A stretch of 64,000 bases of DNA from Torreya grandis. Lineage: Eukaryota > Streptophyta > Pinopsida > Cupressales > Taxaceae. The first letter of the stretch is position 1, and each line of letters opens with the position of its first letter. Under the pieces are notes generated by a model. The model was not told where the DNA came from, made no database searches, and saw only the letters and a program-made list of their open reading frames with translations. Shown here piece by piece: positions 24,606-38,100 of this stretch. A program made the translations under genes and the position numbers. The stretch covers positions 281,001 to 345,000 of the forward strand of contig JARHVA010005354.1 of the NCBI GenBank assembly GCA_037957365.1, given 5' to 3'.

Positions 24606-27220
24606 TGTTACAAACCAATTTTTTCTAAATAACAACAAATTAATTGAATAGTTGTATAAACTTAAGAACTTATTCTCTGATAAGATACAAAAAAGGGTTC
24701 ACAAAAAAAATTCATTATAAATAGGTATTGTTTATAAAACCTTATGATAAAAATATTTAACCCTCTCTATATGTTAAGCTCAGTATGTGTAAGGATACTA
24801 ATATAATATTATAGATTTTACCCTAAACATAGATACACGCAAGCCATATTTCTTATAATATTGACTAAACAAGACTCACTCCTTAAGAGTCTATACTACA
24901 CAGAAGGTAGCACACAACTAATCATAAGTTAAAGGAATATTCCCAAAGATTCCTCCAAATAATAGAGTGACTAAATTAGATATTCAATCATAATAAATTT
25001 AATTGTAAAGTATTATTATTCCTTATTAACACACATACATATTTCTCCTTATAAATGGCATAATTACATAAAAATTAACATCTATTTATAGATAGATATT
25101 ACATATAAAAGTAACATTCATATAATGTTACCTAATTAAATCTAATATATTTAATACCAAAGTCACCACATACTTAAATATCATCCATATCCATATTCAT
25201 TCACTTAGAAGCATTAAAATCAATCACCTCTTCATAAATATTAATAATGCATCTCACTTGGATAAATCCTATTAGGGTACCCTAATGTTGCACTTCTAGG
25301 AATGATCTAACTATTGAGTGGTTAAGCATTTAAGGTTCAAATTTTTAGTTAAAATTCCAATGTGAAAGATTAAACACATTAATGACTCTCTCTCTCTCTC
25401 TCTCTTATAAAACCACATCTCATTATTGCATATGTTCTAATTTGATGATCATGAAACCAATTGCTTTATTAAATTACACATTAAATTTAAATGAATTGCA
25501 TATAACATTAATCATCTTTAAACACAATGTGCATAACTCTTAACTACACTAATTCAGAATACTCAAGGTCATATGCCTTTAAATATGGACAACAACATAA
25601 AACCAATACAAAGGAATTTTTTTCACTATTCACTATATTTAACATTAAGGCATAAAACACCATTAATCAAACATTCCAGGACTAATAAAGTGTCCTCAAG
25701 AAAATGTGCCACTAAGCTGAAGTAGAATCAATCAACTACCAAATAAATATGCGTAAAACCCAACAATTTATGTAATAAAATAACTTCTTATCACTAATTT
25801 ACTTATGTTAGAGTCCCCATCATATCTTTGAAGTAATTTACTAATGGTAAAGATGTAATCATAGTTGTTTTTATATTTTCCAAATAAATAATCTATTACT
25901 CTTAAAAATTTATGTCAACATTTAATAAGCAAACATTCCTTGTCAAAACATCAAAGAGTGAAACTTAGTTACTACTATAAAATTTTTATGTATAAAAATG
26001 TCTTTCTTCAATTGTTTAAAGAATACCTCCAAAGACTTGCATTTTAACATACCACTTTTAACTTCTGCCACCAATTTATAATCCATGAAATAACTAAGAA
26101 CCAATACACAATACAAAGCATGCAATACATAAACTCGCTTATAAATTCCATTGAAGAACATCAAGGGTCATACCAATAATAGTTGGAATCAAACAACGAA
26201 TTCATATAAACCTAATTCTATTTAAATATTATAATCTAAAGAATGAGAAAACATATCATTTCATACACCAACTCCATTTAGATTATTTTAGATTATATAC
26301 ACCCCATAAGAACATTAATGCAAAACTAAACAAATATAGTACATGCTAACACTCAAATATATAGCCAATCATATACACTACTAAGGCATTGATAGTCCAA
26401 GGATATTATATATAAAATTCAACATAATTCAAATCTCCTTTTACTAACATTCCATTAATACCAGAGATTGATTATGGATCAAAACACTGAGGTGGTCATT
26501 ATGATAGAGTATGGTATTAGGTTAAATTAAATTTCAATATTAGTAGGGATTCATTCATTAATATACAATCTAATAAAAGGGTTTCCATTCACATAACACA
26601 CATATTTATAAACACCAAAACCAATTTGAAATGCCAATATTCTCATTAGAAACTAAGTAACTTATTTACACAATCTTATATATAGTTTTTCAACATAAGC
26701 CTCCATAAAAATAATTGACCATGTAATTAAAAGAACAAGTCAAACTGCATTCCTTGATCATACTAAATGATTAAATCCATAATTAACACTAATAGGATAT
26801 TATCATTAAATTTATCTAGTTGAATAAGACAATGATACAATAATTTCTATTCCATTCATATATTTTGAATATCTGACCATTATACTATCAATCCTCTTAT
26901 TATCATTTCCAATGCATCATGTCATTATAAACCAAAATTGTTGACATAATTCAAAAACATTGATAATAATTCTAATCAAAATTTACACAATAGGTAGATG
27001 TTTCAATCCATAGGACCCACCCAACCAATCATATGAGACCTCATTAGAGGCCTTAGACCACCCCAATCATTGGTAGAGAAAGGAAACTAAGTCATGAGTT
27101 GTGGCCATATTAATTAATGATTTCTCATACACCAAACTATAAGAACCTCTTCAATGGAATATAATAAACAAACACAAAAAAACCCCAAACACACCAATGT
27201 GTTTCTCATCACAACATTAC
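24606..27220 (-). repeat. 5' LTR of the chromovirus-type element, inner part
   Basis: Inner edge is TGTTACAAACC (the ...GTTTGTAACA end on minus). The rest is AT-rich noncoding DNA. A (CT)10 tract lies at 25386-25405. It stops at 27220 where a plus-strand element with duplication ATTAC is inserted. The outer part is proposed to be 39651-41371, giving a 4.3-kb LTR in total. Joining is inferred from the duplication and from the outer part matching the 3' LTR next to the polypurine tract. Confidence 0.5.
27216..27220. repeat. Target-site duplication ATTAC, left copy
   Basis: Matches 39646-39650 exactly; adjoins the start of the 4.45-kb LTR. Confidence 0.75.
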
Positions 27221-30200
27221 TATTGACTAATTTAACCAAAATTAAAATTAGGTCAAACCCCTATATATAAAAACTTGTTATAGGGGTCTTCTAGGGTGTA
27301 AATTATGTCTCATGGTCTTTAATAAGGTCAAATATATGTTTCATCTCTTGTCACTTTTATATAGTTGGTATTATGTCATCTAGAGGACACTTTTGGGTCA
27401 TTTACTAAAATGGTATGATTTTCATAGAAGGAAAAGTGTTCTAAAATAATATTCAATGTCCTATATGTCATATTCATGTTAGAGATGGTAGTTTTGGACT
27501 GACAACTGCAAGTGCAATGTCAAAACAAGAAGATCAGTGGGAAAAATGGTATTTTTTAGTTGTTATACAACCTATACAATAAATTTGAAACATATGGATT
27601 CTTCAACAGTGTCTCTTCAGGTCCCCTCAACTCACTTCCATGCTTGGGAAGCTTTGAAAAGCTCAAAAATGGCAAAAGCCATTTTATCTCTCTTATCGCT
27701 CTCTTGGATAAATTAAATAGGTCAACCAATTTTTGCATGGTATGGCTAGGAGGAGTAGATTTAGAGTAATTTCACATGGTGTATGATAATAATAGTTATT
27801 TAATACAAATCCATGGCAATGGTTATAGGTTTGGTGAACCATTCTGTAAGAGCCATTGCTAAGAGTGTTAGTGACTATTTTTTGCCTAATGATTCCCATG
27901 GCCTTCAGGTTTCCTCTCTATTGTCATTGTTGTGTGTAATTAAATTTGTATGCATGATCTTAAAAAAGCATGACCTAAATTATCAAAATGTTTTCAACCT
28001 AGTTTGTATGTGTGGAGGTTAAGAGATGAGTAAGATTATCCCACTTTGTGAGGTTAAGACTCCATAGAGGTCTGCAGTTATTATTTCATCAGTTGTAGAA
28101 GTTTCTCTCTCCTATAGTGGTCTTAGATAAAGGGATACACATTATTTACACTCTCAAATTTTATGGTGATAAATTATAATTGTGAAGGTTTAGTCTCAAG
28201 GAGTAGCCATGTCTGGAAGTGAAGAGGCCTAACACAGACATGAACATTATAAGACGTCCTACAACTATCACCTATAGTCAAGTGAGATGGATATCTAAAT
28301 AATCATGGTGATGAGATATGAAGATTTAATGGAATTTATAACACTATAAAAGTATTAAAAATGAGATTTAGATATTTTAAGTATTAGATATTGGTTATAA
28401 CAACCAATTCAACACATACAGTCAAAATAAATCTTCACCTATAGGTAGTTTCCAATAGGGGCATTAGTGCCATCTATAAAGGTCTAAGCAGAGTTAAAAT
28501 GAAGGTGTTGGAAATCATTTAAAAACTTCATTGAGGTTTTAAGTAATTTAGAGTACCATTGTGATAGTGGTGAAATCACAATATGGTAAATAGACCTAGG
28601 TCCATGTACATATTTTGAAATGTTACAATTGAGACACTTTACCTTAGTTTCTTCAAATCATGTTTTGCTCATATACTATGTCTATCCATGGTAGAGTGTC
28701 TTGAGGTATAGATAGACCTAATTATTCCTATCTTGTATCCAAATACTATGGTAATTATTTTTACATGAGTAAGTAGTTTTTTTGTTAAGAGAAGGTAATG
28801 TAAAGAAGTTTCCATTTCCATCAAGTTTTTACTGTAGACATTCAGTGAGATCTACATTACATGAAGCTAAAATGATCCTATAAAATAACAATGATCTATA
28901 GTAGAATGGATATATGGTCTCTAGTATTAAGAGGAGTATAAAAACTATAAAAATATATTAGTGACTACGAGATGGAACCAAGGGAGAAAAGAGCAATACT
29001 CAGACCCTATGAACACTTATAACAACCCCATTGTTTCATAAATGGAGCATCTATAGTCTGATTGTAGACCCACTATGTTGATAGTGAGAGACTAGAAGAT
29101 AAAAATATAGGAATAATTATTCATTAAAGTTTTAAATGACCTAATGAGATATAGATCAGTAAAAATAGTCAAGATAAATTGATGTAATAGGGGTCATCAC
29201 TTATATTAGTTCTTGTTTTTCCCAAAATTTCCACCTACAGTTTACACTCAGTCTACAAACTCACTTAGGCTAGTGAAAAGGAATGGTTTGAAATGTTAGA
29301 ATGATAGTATTATGGTGAAAATTATAATATAATCTCATAGTGATTATTATATATCCTAAGAGATTCTTAGATAGAGGAAACAAAGTAGGAACACCAACCT
29401 AGAGTCATAGTTAGTTTAGACCTTGCAGACTATACACAATCATATAAGCTAGTCTTGGGTTTTGGAATGTTGAGGGAGTTATAGAGATGATATAACCATG
29501 TAAAATTGTAAATATGTATATAAATACCTAATTAATCCATTCATAACCTCATATTAACCAATAAAATAGGGGGTGTTCCCTCTATTTTATCTTAGATAGA
29601 GGGCATTCCATGAGTGAGAAGACTACAGGTTTAACATGTAGATGGTAAGAAAGTGTGATGGGAATTCTCAAAGAATTTAAGAAAGGTTTGAAGAGTTGGA
29701 ATGAGGTTATATGGAGGTTTTTAATCATTCATATCTAATGGAAACCATTCATAAGTGGTCATAGGCCATCAAGTACAGTCAAGCCTATTAGGTTGAAAAC
29801 TAGGCCTAAGCCCTACAATTGCCTAGTCCTATTTTGTGAATACATGATAATTATAGAATAGTTTATATAATTAAATGGGAGGTATAAGTTTTATTAAATA
29901 TTTAATTTTTTGGGAGAAAACATATAAGGATTACTTTTAACTTAAAACTATAACATGGGTAACCAAAATGCACTGGCCCATTTTAAAACACTCATATCTA
30001 TAAGGAATGATTGAATTGTGTCTAAATCACAAGGGGAGAGTTTAATGGGGTCATATAACCCAATTTTGTGTATTTTTTTCAAAATTTATATGTCTAACTT
30101 TTATGAATAATCATTAACAGTCTTAAGTATCTAAAACCCTCTTTAAACCCTATCTAAAACCTAGTGAATGAAATATAAATTAATATTCATCAATAATAGG

Positions 30201-31674
30201 TTATTTGGCCATAAAAATTCTTTTAACATGTTTGTAAATAACCCAATATTCTTTCCATCCAATTGGTTCGTACCCTACTTATACAGACAAGGTAAAAGTA
30301 GTTTTTTTGTAGGATTTTCAATGTTTTGTAGGCATAAAAGAGGTTTTAAGAATGAGAATAATTTAGGGAGGTATGTAGAGACTTATTATAAATAATTATA
30401 TCCATATATCTCGAAATAAAATACTATAAACATCTCTACTACATAGTTCACTATAGGTAGTCTTAGATGGATAGTGAAAATTTATAGTGACTAGTAAGTG
30501 AGAAGATGAGAAGTCCAATTTTGGATATTTTTAAGGTTTAATTCATGGAGTGGAAATTAGAGAGACTATATAAATGTTTAATAACATCTATTACATGGAT
30601 TGTTTTGATAAATTGAAGTCCAATTGGATGACAAATGTGAAGAATGAGGCCTAGAAGACTAATGAATGACTATAGACAGTGAACACAAGTGTCATCAAGA
30701 AGGCTATAATTTAGAGAACCATCTAATGATTGTCATAATGTTTCCAACCTCCTTAAGATATTTTATATGTGTAAATTATACCTATTCCAATTTCAAGTGC
30801 TGAAGAGATCCTTCATGATGAAAGTAGTTTCAAGAAGGTAGTTGAAGGTCTCTACGCTAGTTTTGGAGAGTTTGTCATGCTTAAAATAAAGAATTGTCCA
30901 AGAATACATTCATGGTCTATTCTCAAATTAATTCTTAAAAAATTTAACTAATTATCATCACTTTAAAATTTTCATTTTTACCCTTGAACTCCTCTTCTTC
31001 TCTCTCTTCTCACATGATCTATAAATGTAAGCCATTTTCACTTTGTAAAAAAATCCACACCTAGTATGACAAAGCCTTGATTATTTGACACTATATTTTA
31101 CCTTTGAAATAAATATTTTAAATTTATTTTTGATTTAAGAATATATATTTTATAATTGTGTGAAATGGTGTATAGTGAAAGGTCAATTGATTAATATCTA
31201 TCCTCGCATTCTCTCAACTCTTCCATGTTTGATGCAAGTAGTTTCTAATCTAACAGGTCACATGAAGTGTATTAAAGTGAATTTTTATATATTTAAGTGT
31301 AAGGAGTAGACTTATTGTCTATAATATGACCTCTATTTCACTCACCTTGATTAGTTCAATGCATATCACCTTGATGTTTGAAATACTAATGTTAGAGCAA
31401 TTCAAGATTTTGAGACTAGTGTTGTGAGTCATGTTTCTTAGTGAAATTATATGGTGGTATAATGAAGATATTTATAATGTATCACCTCATTATATTAATT
31501 TATTTCCATGTTAATTCTATCCCTTTTCATCCCAAAAATCAATTAGTATAGGTGATAAGAAAGCAAAGGGAAATCTAGGAAGCTAGCCCTTAAACCTAAA
31601 GGTAATTGAATGTTGCCAAAATATTAGAGTAGTATTTAAAAACCATCTCTAGGGTAAAATATTTGGTAACAATA
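27221..31674 (+). repeat. 5' LTR, about 4.45 kb
   Basis: Starts TATTGACTAATTT (TG mutated to TA) and ends near ATTTGGTAACA. Collinear with 35187-39645 over its whole length, for example gtcatctagaggacactttt (27373 and 35338) and ggtctctacgctagttttgg versus ggtctctatgccaagtttgg (30848 and 38788). Short open frames inside (27560-28022) are matched by broken ones in the other copy and are not convincing genes. Confidence 0.85.
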
Positions 31675-31677
31675 ATT

Positions 31678-31697
31678 TTTCATGCCTAGTGGGACCA
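31678..31697 (+). other. Primer-binding site candidate
   Basis: TTTCATGCCTAGTGGGACCA lies four bases after the LTR end. It resembles the TTTGGCGCC.ACCGTGGGGCC class of gypsy primer sites with several changes. Confidence 0.45.
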
Positions 31698-31959
31698 TTG
31701 TCTCAAATACATCTTATCAATTTGAATTCTAGTCTTGACAACATCACATCTGTGTATAGTGTTCTACTCAACATTTGGTGACTCCATTCAAGGTAATATC
31801 TTGTTGTAAATAAATTTTTATCATTTATTATTTTCATAATTCATGTTACTTACTAGGTAAACTTATATTATAGGTTTAAATCCTATAAACCCACTCTTTC
31901 AACTTGAAATTCCTCTTAAATTTCAATATCCTTGGTCTATAAGAGGACTTTGAAAGCCA

Positions 31960-32860
31960 AGAAGATCAAGAGAGTGAGGAGGAAATTGAGGACAACATGG
32001 ATAGGTAACATGCATTCAAAACCTTTAACACTAAAAATTACATACACCTAAATGCATATGATGATATACCTCCTAATGCTACTAAGAGTGTTCACACATT
32101 CAATGGGGAAGGTCATGTCACCCCTAGTGAACATATTAGGGACATCTCTAACTTATGTAGTTTTCACAATATCATTAAAGTCAATATTGAAATTAGACTA
32201 CTTTCCATGTCCCTTAGATCGAAAGTAATTGAATGGTATAAGACATTTCCTAAAGGGTGTATCATCACTTGGGATGATTTTGGAGAGTTTTTAACTTCAA
32301 GGTTTGAAGATAAAAGTGATCACGCATCAGTTATCCACCAACTGAATGTGATTCAAAGAGGTCCCAAGGAGATAAGGCATGAATTTAATGGGAGATTACA
32401 GAGGACATGGTATAGGTTTCCTCCTCCCATGAGACTACCTAAAAGCTCTATGTTTACTAAATATCTAAGGGATATTGGTACTGACATAGCCATTATGTTG
32501 TAGTCTATATAATTGTTTAAACCTTACTTGAAGCGTATGACCTTACCATTAGATTTTAAAATGACCTAATATAAGATAGAGAAATACCTAAAAAAGTATC
32601 CATGCCTTTGTTACCAAACATGTGTGCTGCTACTCCAAGTGTTACACAAACTCCAAATGCAAATGCCAAGTCTAGAGCTTCCCCTAAGAAGGCATAAGAT
32701 ACTATTTATTTGGAGGAAATGCCTAAGGACTTAGAGGCTCAAATTAGGCAACTCAATTTGAAGTATGGAGTTAATCAAAACCTATACTCCTATACTCAGA
32801 AAGGAAATATGTTACCACCTCAATAATATGGTCAAGGTAGAGGGAAAGGATAACCAAAGT
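31960..32860 (+). pseudogene. Gypsy-like gag of the 12.4-kb element
   Basis: The frame contains VHTFNGEGHVTPSEHIRDIS (about 32089-32148), SLRSKVIEWYKTFPKG (32210-32257), WDDFGEFLTSRFEDK and QLNVIQRGPKEIRHEFNGRL (to about 32400). This is the Gag/retrotrans_gag order F.G....A..HI, L..L...A..WY..L....I.SW..F...F. In the family this is the capsid protein. The longest open part is 32207-32503; stops before and after replace likely Gln codons (for example TAG at 32501 and TAA at 32510). The downstream part to about 32860 becomes Pro/Asn-rich with no zinc knuckle seen. Confidence 0.75.
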
Positions 32861-33374
32861 TCAATAGGCCACCTAATGTATAAAACCTAACTTCCACCTC
32901 TAACATAAGATCTATCATCCTGATTCATAGTAAGTTGGTTTAAGGAAAAGAATGGAAGAAAGGATCATGGATTAAAATCAAGGAAGGGAACAAGATTTGG
33001 TATCTAAAGGAGGATTTACTCCTCAATTTTTAGTAAAATATTATAATTGCATGAAAGCAAATGAAGGATGACATCCCCAAAAGGTGAACCTTACAAAATT
33101 TTTAATTGAAGATACATTTGTTTTCAATAAGAATAGTTTAGTTGCATATAATACCAAATCCAAGAGAAAGGATTTGTGATATGTCCGTGTTGAAATAAGT
33201 CCAAGTAACCCTCCTACAAGGCATCATGGTGTGAGTCCAAGTGTGATAGTCCTTACAACTTTTGCATCTCCTCAAAATTAGAATGTTGGAAGGGTGAATC
33301 AAGGTGCTCTAATGCCTCAAGATTAAGGAACTTATTTTCCTTAAAGAACACAAGAAAAGGTAAATGTTACTTAT

Positions 33375-34030
33375 TTGAACATTATTGACTCTTTGAAGAA
33401 TGTTAAAACATCTCTCTCTCTTTGGAAAGTGATTCACATGCCTAGTCAAAAGGAGCTTCTTCAAGAGTGGCTATCCCAAATCAACCTCAGTCCTCAACCA
33501 TCAAGTTATGGTAACGTTTCCTTGACCAATAATCCCACACACATTATTGAAATATCTTCTAAATATGAAAATCCTCTACCTTTATACCTCACTCTCATTA
33601 TTGGAGACAAGCTTGTTCACAATTGTATTATAGGTAGTGGAACTAGTACCTCAGTTATACCTAAACTTGTAGCAAATAAGTTGGGGTAAGGGAGTACTTA
33701 AAATTTATTGGACACTAGATAATTAGTGGGACTTTTTAAAAGGTTTGAGATTTTTCCTTCATGATTGTCCAAGCTTATCTATCCTTCAAGATATAGTAGT
33801 GGTTGACTTGCCTACTCAATTTATTATCTACCTCTCAAGGTATTTCACAACCAAGATAGGAGGTATTGGTCTTAAAGACAAGGTATGAATCAAAGGTAAC
33901 CATTAAAATTTAAACATTGGATAAGTTTCATATTGGTCCCTATGTGGAAGAAAGCTCTAACCTAAATTATGTCATCAATGATCAATAGGAGTTTTCTATG
34001 GATGATGGAGCATCTTCTAAGCTTTAGGTC
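33375..34030 (+). pseudogene. Aspartic protease remnant of the 12.4-kb element, catalytic Asp lost
   Basis: Residues 22-47 of the 104-codon open frame read MPSQKELLQEWLSQI then SPQPSSYGNV, followed by PLPLYLTLIIGDKLVHNC and IGSGTSTSVIP (33630-33662). In related plant gypsy proteins the last motif is (L/M)(L/I)DSGAS.N(V/I)MP, so Asp is replaced by Gly (GGT at 33633-33635). After the stop at 33690, shifted frames still show FEIFPS and CPSLSILQDIVVVDLP (about 33765-33810), the conserved segment after the protease. The product would be inactive. No RT motif follows. Confidence 0.7.
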
Positions 34031-35186
34031 ATATATGACCTTTCTTAGATGAGTATGGTGATGAAACTTATGGACATGATCCATACACATTCTTTGAAAA
34101 AACTAATATTGACACATACATCATCCATGGTGGAGGATATGAATAATCTAAGGTAAACATTTATAATTTTTTTCCACAAGATATTGAGGGTAAATACCAA
34201 GTTCATATGCATGATGATTTTGATTTTCAAAGCATGGTGGATCAAAATTATGAGGAAAACAATGAAATTATGCTTGCACAAGATATAAGATACCATGAAC
34301 ATGAAATCCATGAAGAATAAGATGACCTATGACAAAGGTTTTATGATATAAGTGTAGAGTTTGAGCAATTGAGTAAGTCTACTTCCCCTCCTAAGAAGTG
34401 TGAACCTGATAATGAATTTGTTGATGAGCCTAACAAGCATAAGGATTAATTCCTAATTATTGTTAAATAAGCTATAATAATGGAGTATAATGTATGCAAG
34501 GAAGAAATGTGTATGTTATAGGATCAGTCAAAACATCAACCTTAGGATGAAACACTTTATGATATGATAGAGAAGAAAGAAGAGCAACTTGATGGTCCTA
34601 TACATTAAGTACATCATTTTCAAGTAGAGTGTGAAGTTAAAGCAACTTTGATCACTCCCAAGTTGTATTTTTATAAGTACCAATTAGACATGGTATAATT
34701 CAAGAAAACTACAAACTGAAACAAGTCTCTTGGAGTGATAGAAAGAATTTTATTGAAAGCTCCAAGTGGCACACTTGTAGAAAAAAGAAGACCTAAATAT
34801 GGTAATTCATTTGAACATATCTACAAGTGTTAACATGATTCACTTGATGGATTGATTTCATGGAGCAATAAGGATGAAATAGGTACCATATTTGATCCTA
34901 GTTGAAGTATGGTTAAATGTTCAACACCTCAAGTGTTTGAGGTCTTATACACATTCAGATATGTGTGCTTTGCTTTTATTGTGTGTGTTTTTCCTAAATG
35001 TTCTTGATAAAACATGTGTGTTTTCTTTGGTGTGTTTTCTTGTGTGTTTTTTTCTATTGTTTTGGTGTGGTTTCAAATGTAATTTAGTGTCCATATAGTG
35101 TATATGTGAATCCATATCCCAATGGATAGGATAAGGTTATTGGTCTTTGACATAGCTATCTTGCCACCCCTAGTAAATTACTAAAA
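34031..35186 (+). other. 3' interior of the 12.4-kb element, no pol domains
   Basis: An acidic, Asp/Glu/Tyr/His-rich reading (DEYGDETYGHDPYTF near 34045-34090, QDIRYHEHEIHEE near 34280-34318) continues with stops to about 34700. Then follows noncoding DNA rich in TGTGTGTTTT. No RT, RNase H or integrase motif on either strand, and no clear polypurine tract before 35187. Confidence 0.55.
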
Positions 35187-38100
35187 TGTTGACTAATTTG
35201 ACCACAAGTCAAATTGGTCAACCCCTATATAGTCAAACTTTTTATAATAGTCTTTTAGGTTATAATTTGTGATCCATGGTCTTTAATGAGGTCAGATATA
35301 TGTTTAATCTCTTGTCACTTTTATATAGTTGGTCTTATGTCATCTAGAGGACACTTTTGGGTTATTTATTGAAATTTTAAAGTTTTCATAGAAGGACAAG
35401 TGTTTTAAAATAATATTAAACATCATATATGTTAGATTCATGTCAAAGATGGTAATTTTATACTAACAACTATAAGTGCAATTCCAAAATAAGAATATTA
35501 GTGGGAAAAGTGATAGTTTTCAATTGTTGTATGGATTATATAATATCTTTGGCATGTGTGGTTGATTCAAAGATGTCTCCTTAGGTCCCCTCAACTCAAT
35601 TCCATACCTTGGTAGCTTTGACAAGCTCAAAAATGGAATAAAAACATTTTATCTCTCCTATTGCTCTCTTAGACAAGCTAAAAAGGTTAACCAATTTCTT
35701 TATGGTATGACCAGGAGGATTTGACTTAGAGAAAGTGAAATTTGTGGATGATAATAATATTTTAATAATACAAATACCTGGAAATAATTTTAGGTTTGAT
35801 GCACCATGCTCTATGAACCATTGTTAAGGGTGATAGTGACTATTTTATACCTACTCATCCCCATAGCCTTCAAGTTTCTTCTCTATTTGAATTATTATAT
35901 GTAATTAAAGTTTTACACATGATCTTAAGAATCATGGCCTACCTCTTCAAAATGTTTTTAGCATGGTTTGAATTTGTTGAGGTTAATATATGAGAAAGAC
36001 TATCCCACTTTGTAAGTTAAAGACTCCACTGAGGTTTGCAGTAATTATTTCATTAGTTGTAGAAGTTTATCTCTCCTATAATGTTATTAGATAAAGGGAT
36101 ACATGTTGTTTGCACTCTCACATTGTATGGTGATGATTTTTACTTGTGAATATTGAGTCTCAAGGAGTATCTATATTTGGAAGTGAAGAGGCCTAACACA
36201 TACATGAACATAATCAGACTTCCTAGAACTGTCACCTTTAATCATGTGAGATGAAGCTTTGAACAATCATGGTGATGATATAAGAGGATTTAAAGGTGTT
36301 GAGGACACTCTAAAAGTGTCAACAAGGAGTTTTATTTATTCTAAGGGTTAGATATTAGTTATAACAACCAATTCAACACATACAATCAAAGGACATCTTC
36401 ACCTATAGGTAGTTTCCAATTGGGGCCTGAATGGCATATATAGAGGTTTGAGTAAAGTTAAAATGAAGGTGTTAAAACTAATTTAAAACATTTATTGAGT
36501 TCTGAAGGAACTTTGAATACCATTATATTAGTGGTGAAGTCATAATATGGAAAATAAACCTAGGTCCATGTCCACAGTCTAAAATGTTGCAATTAAGACA
36601 CTTTACCTTAGTTTATCCAAATCATGTTTTGCTCATATACTATGTCTTTCCATGGTAGAGTGTCTTGAGGTCTAGACAAACCTAATTATTCTGATATTGT
36701 ATCCTAAGCCTAAGGGAAATGTCTTGACATGAGTAATTAGTTGTTTGGTCAAGAGAAGGTAGTGTAAATAAGTTTCAATTTCTAGCAAATTTCAACTATT
36801 GACATTCCATGAGATCTATAGTACATAAAGCTAAAATGATCCTATTACATAATAATGACCTATAGTGGAATGGATATATTGTATCTAGGATTAAGAGGAG
36901 TCTAAAAAACTATACAAAGGTCTTAGTTACTGGAAGATAGAACAAAAAGACAAAAGAGTAGTATTCAGACCCTATGAACACCTATAGGAACCCTATGGTT
37001 TCATAAATGGGTCATCTAAATTCTGATTGTAGACCCACTATGTTGAAAGTGATAGATTAGAACCAAACCTTGTAAGAATATTTGTTTATGAAATTTGTAA
37101 ATGACCTAATGATATAAATATAAATCAAAAGATTCAAGATACATTGATGTGATAGGCTCATCACCTATAATAGTTCTTGTTTCTCCTAAAAATGCCACAT
37201 ATAATTTACACTCAATCTGAAAACTAGCTTAGGCTAGTGAAAAGGAATGGCTTGAAAGGTTAGCATTAATTTATGATGGTGAACATTATAATATAATATC
37301 ATAGTGATGATGCCATATCATATTATATTTTTAGATAGAGGAAACAAAAAGGAATACCAACCTGCATTCACAGTCAGTTCAAACCCTATAGACAATACAC
37401 AATCATATAAACTAGTCCATAGTTTTGGAATGTTGAGGGAGTTATAGAGCTGATATAACCATGAAAATTTGTTAAAATGTCCACAATACCTAATGAATCC
37501 ATAAATAACCTTATATTATCTAATATAATAGGGTATATGCCCTATATTTTATCTCAAATAGAGGGCACTCCATGAGTGAGAAGACTGTAGGTTTGACATG
37601 TAGATCATAAGAAATTGTGATGGGAAGTCTTGGATCATTGAATAAAGGTGTGAAAAGTTGGAATGAGGTTATATGGAGGTGTTGCATCATTAAAAACTGA
37701 TGTAAACCATTCATAAGTGGTCATAAGCCATCAAGTATAGTTAGGGCTATTAGACCTAGAACTAGGCCTAAGCCCTACAGTTACCATATCCCATTTTGTG
37801 ACTACATGATCATTTTTGGTCCAATTGAGAGACTTAAATGGGAGGTATAAGGTTGATTCAATCTTTAATTTTGTGGGAAAACACACATAAGGGTCACTTT
37901 TGTCTTAAAACCATAATGTGGGTAACTAAAATGCAGTCAAGGAGGTTGAGGGCCATTTTAAATCATTCAAATCTATACGGAATGAGTGCATGGCATCTCA
38001 AGCACTTGGTGAGAGTTGAAGGGGGTCTTGTAACCCAAAATTGTGGACTTTTTTCAAAATTTAGATGTCTAAATTTTATGAACAATCATTAATAGTCCTA

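Noticed and set aside
27556..28022. Overlapping frames within the 5' LTR of the 12.4-kb element, considered as a captured host gene
   Set aside because: The matching part of the 3' LTR is broken by stops and shifts, and no protein family is recognised.
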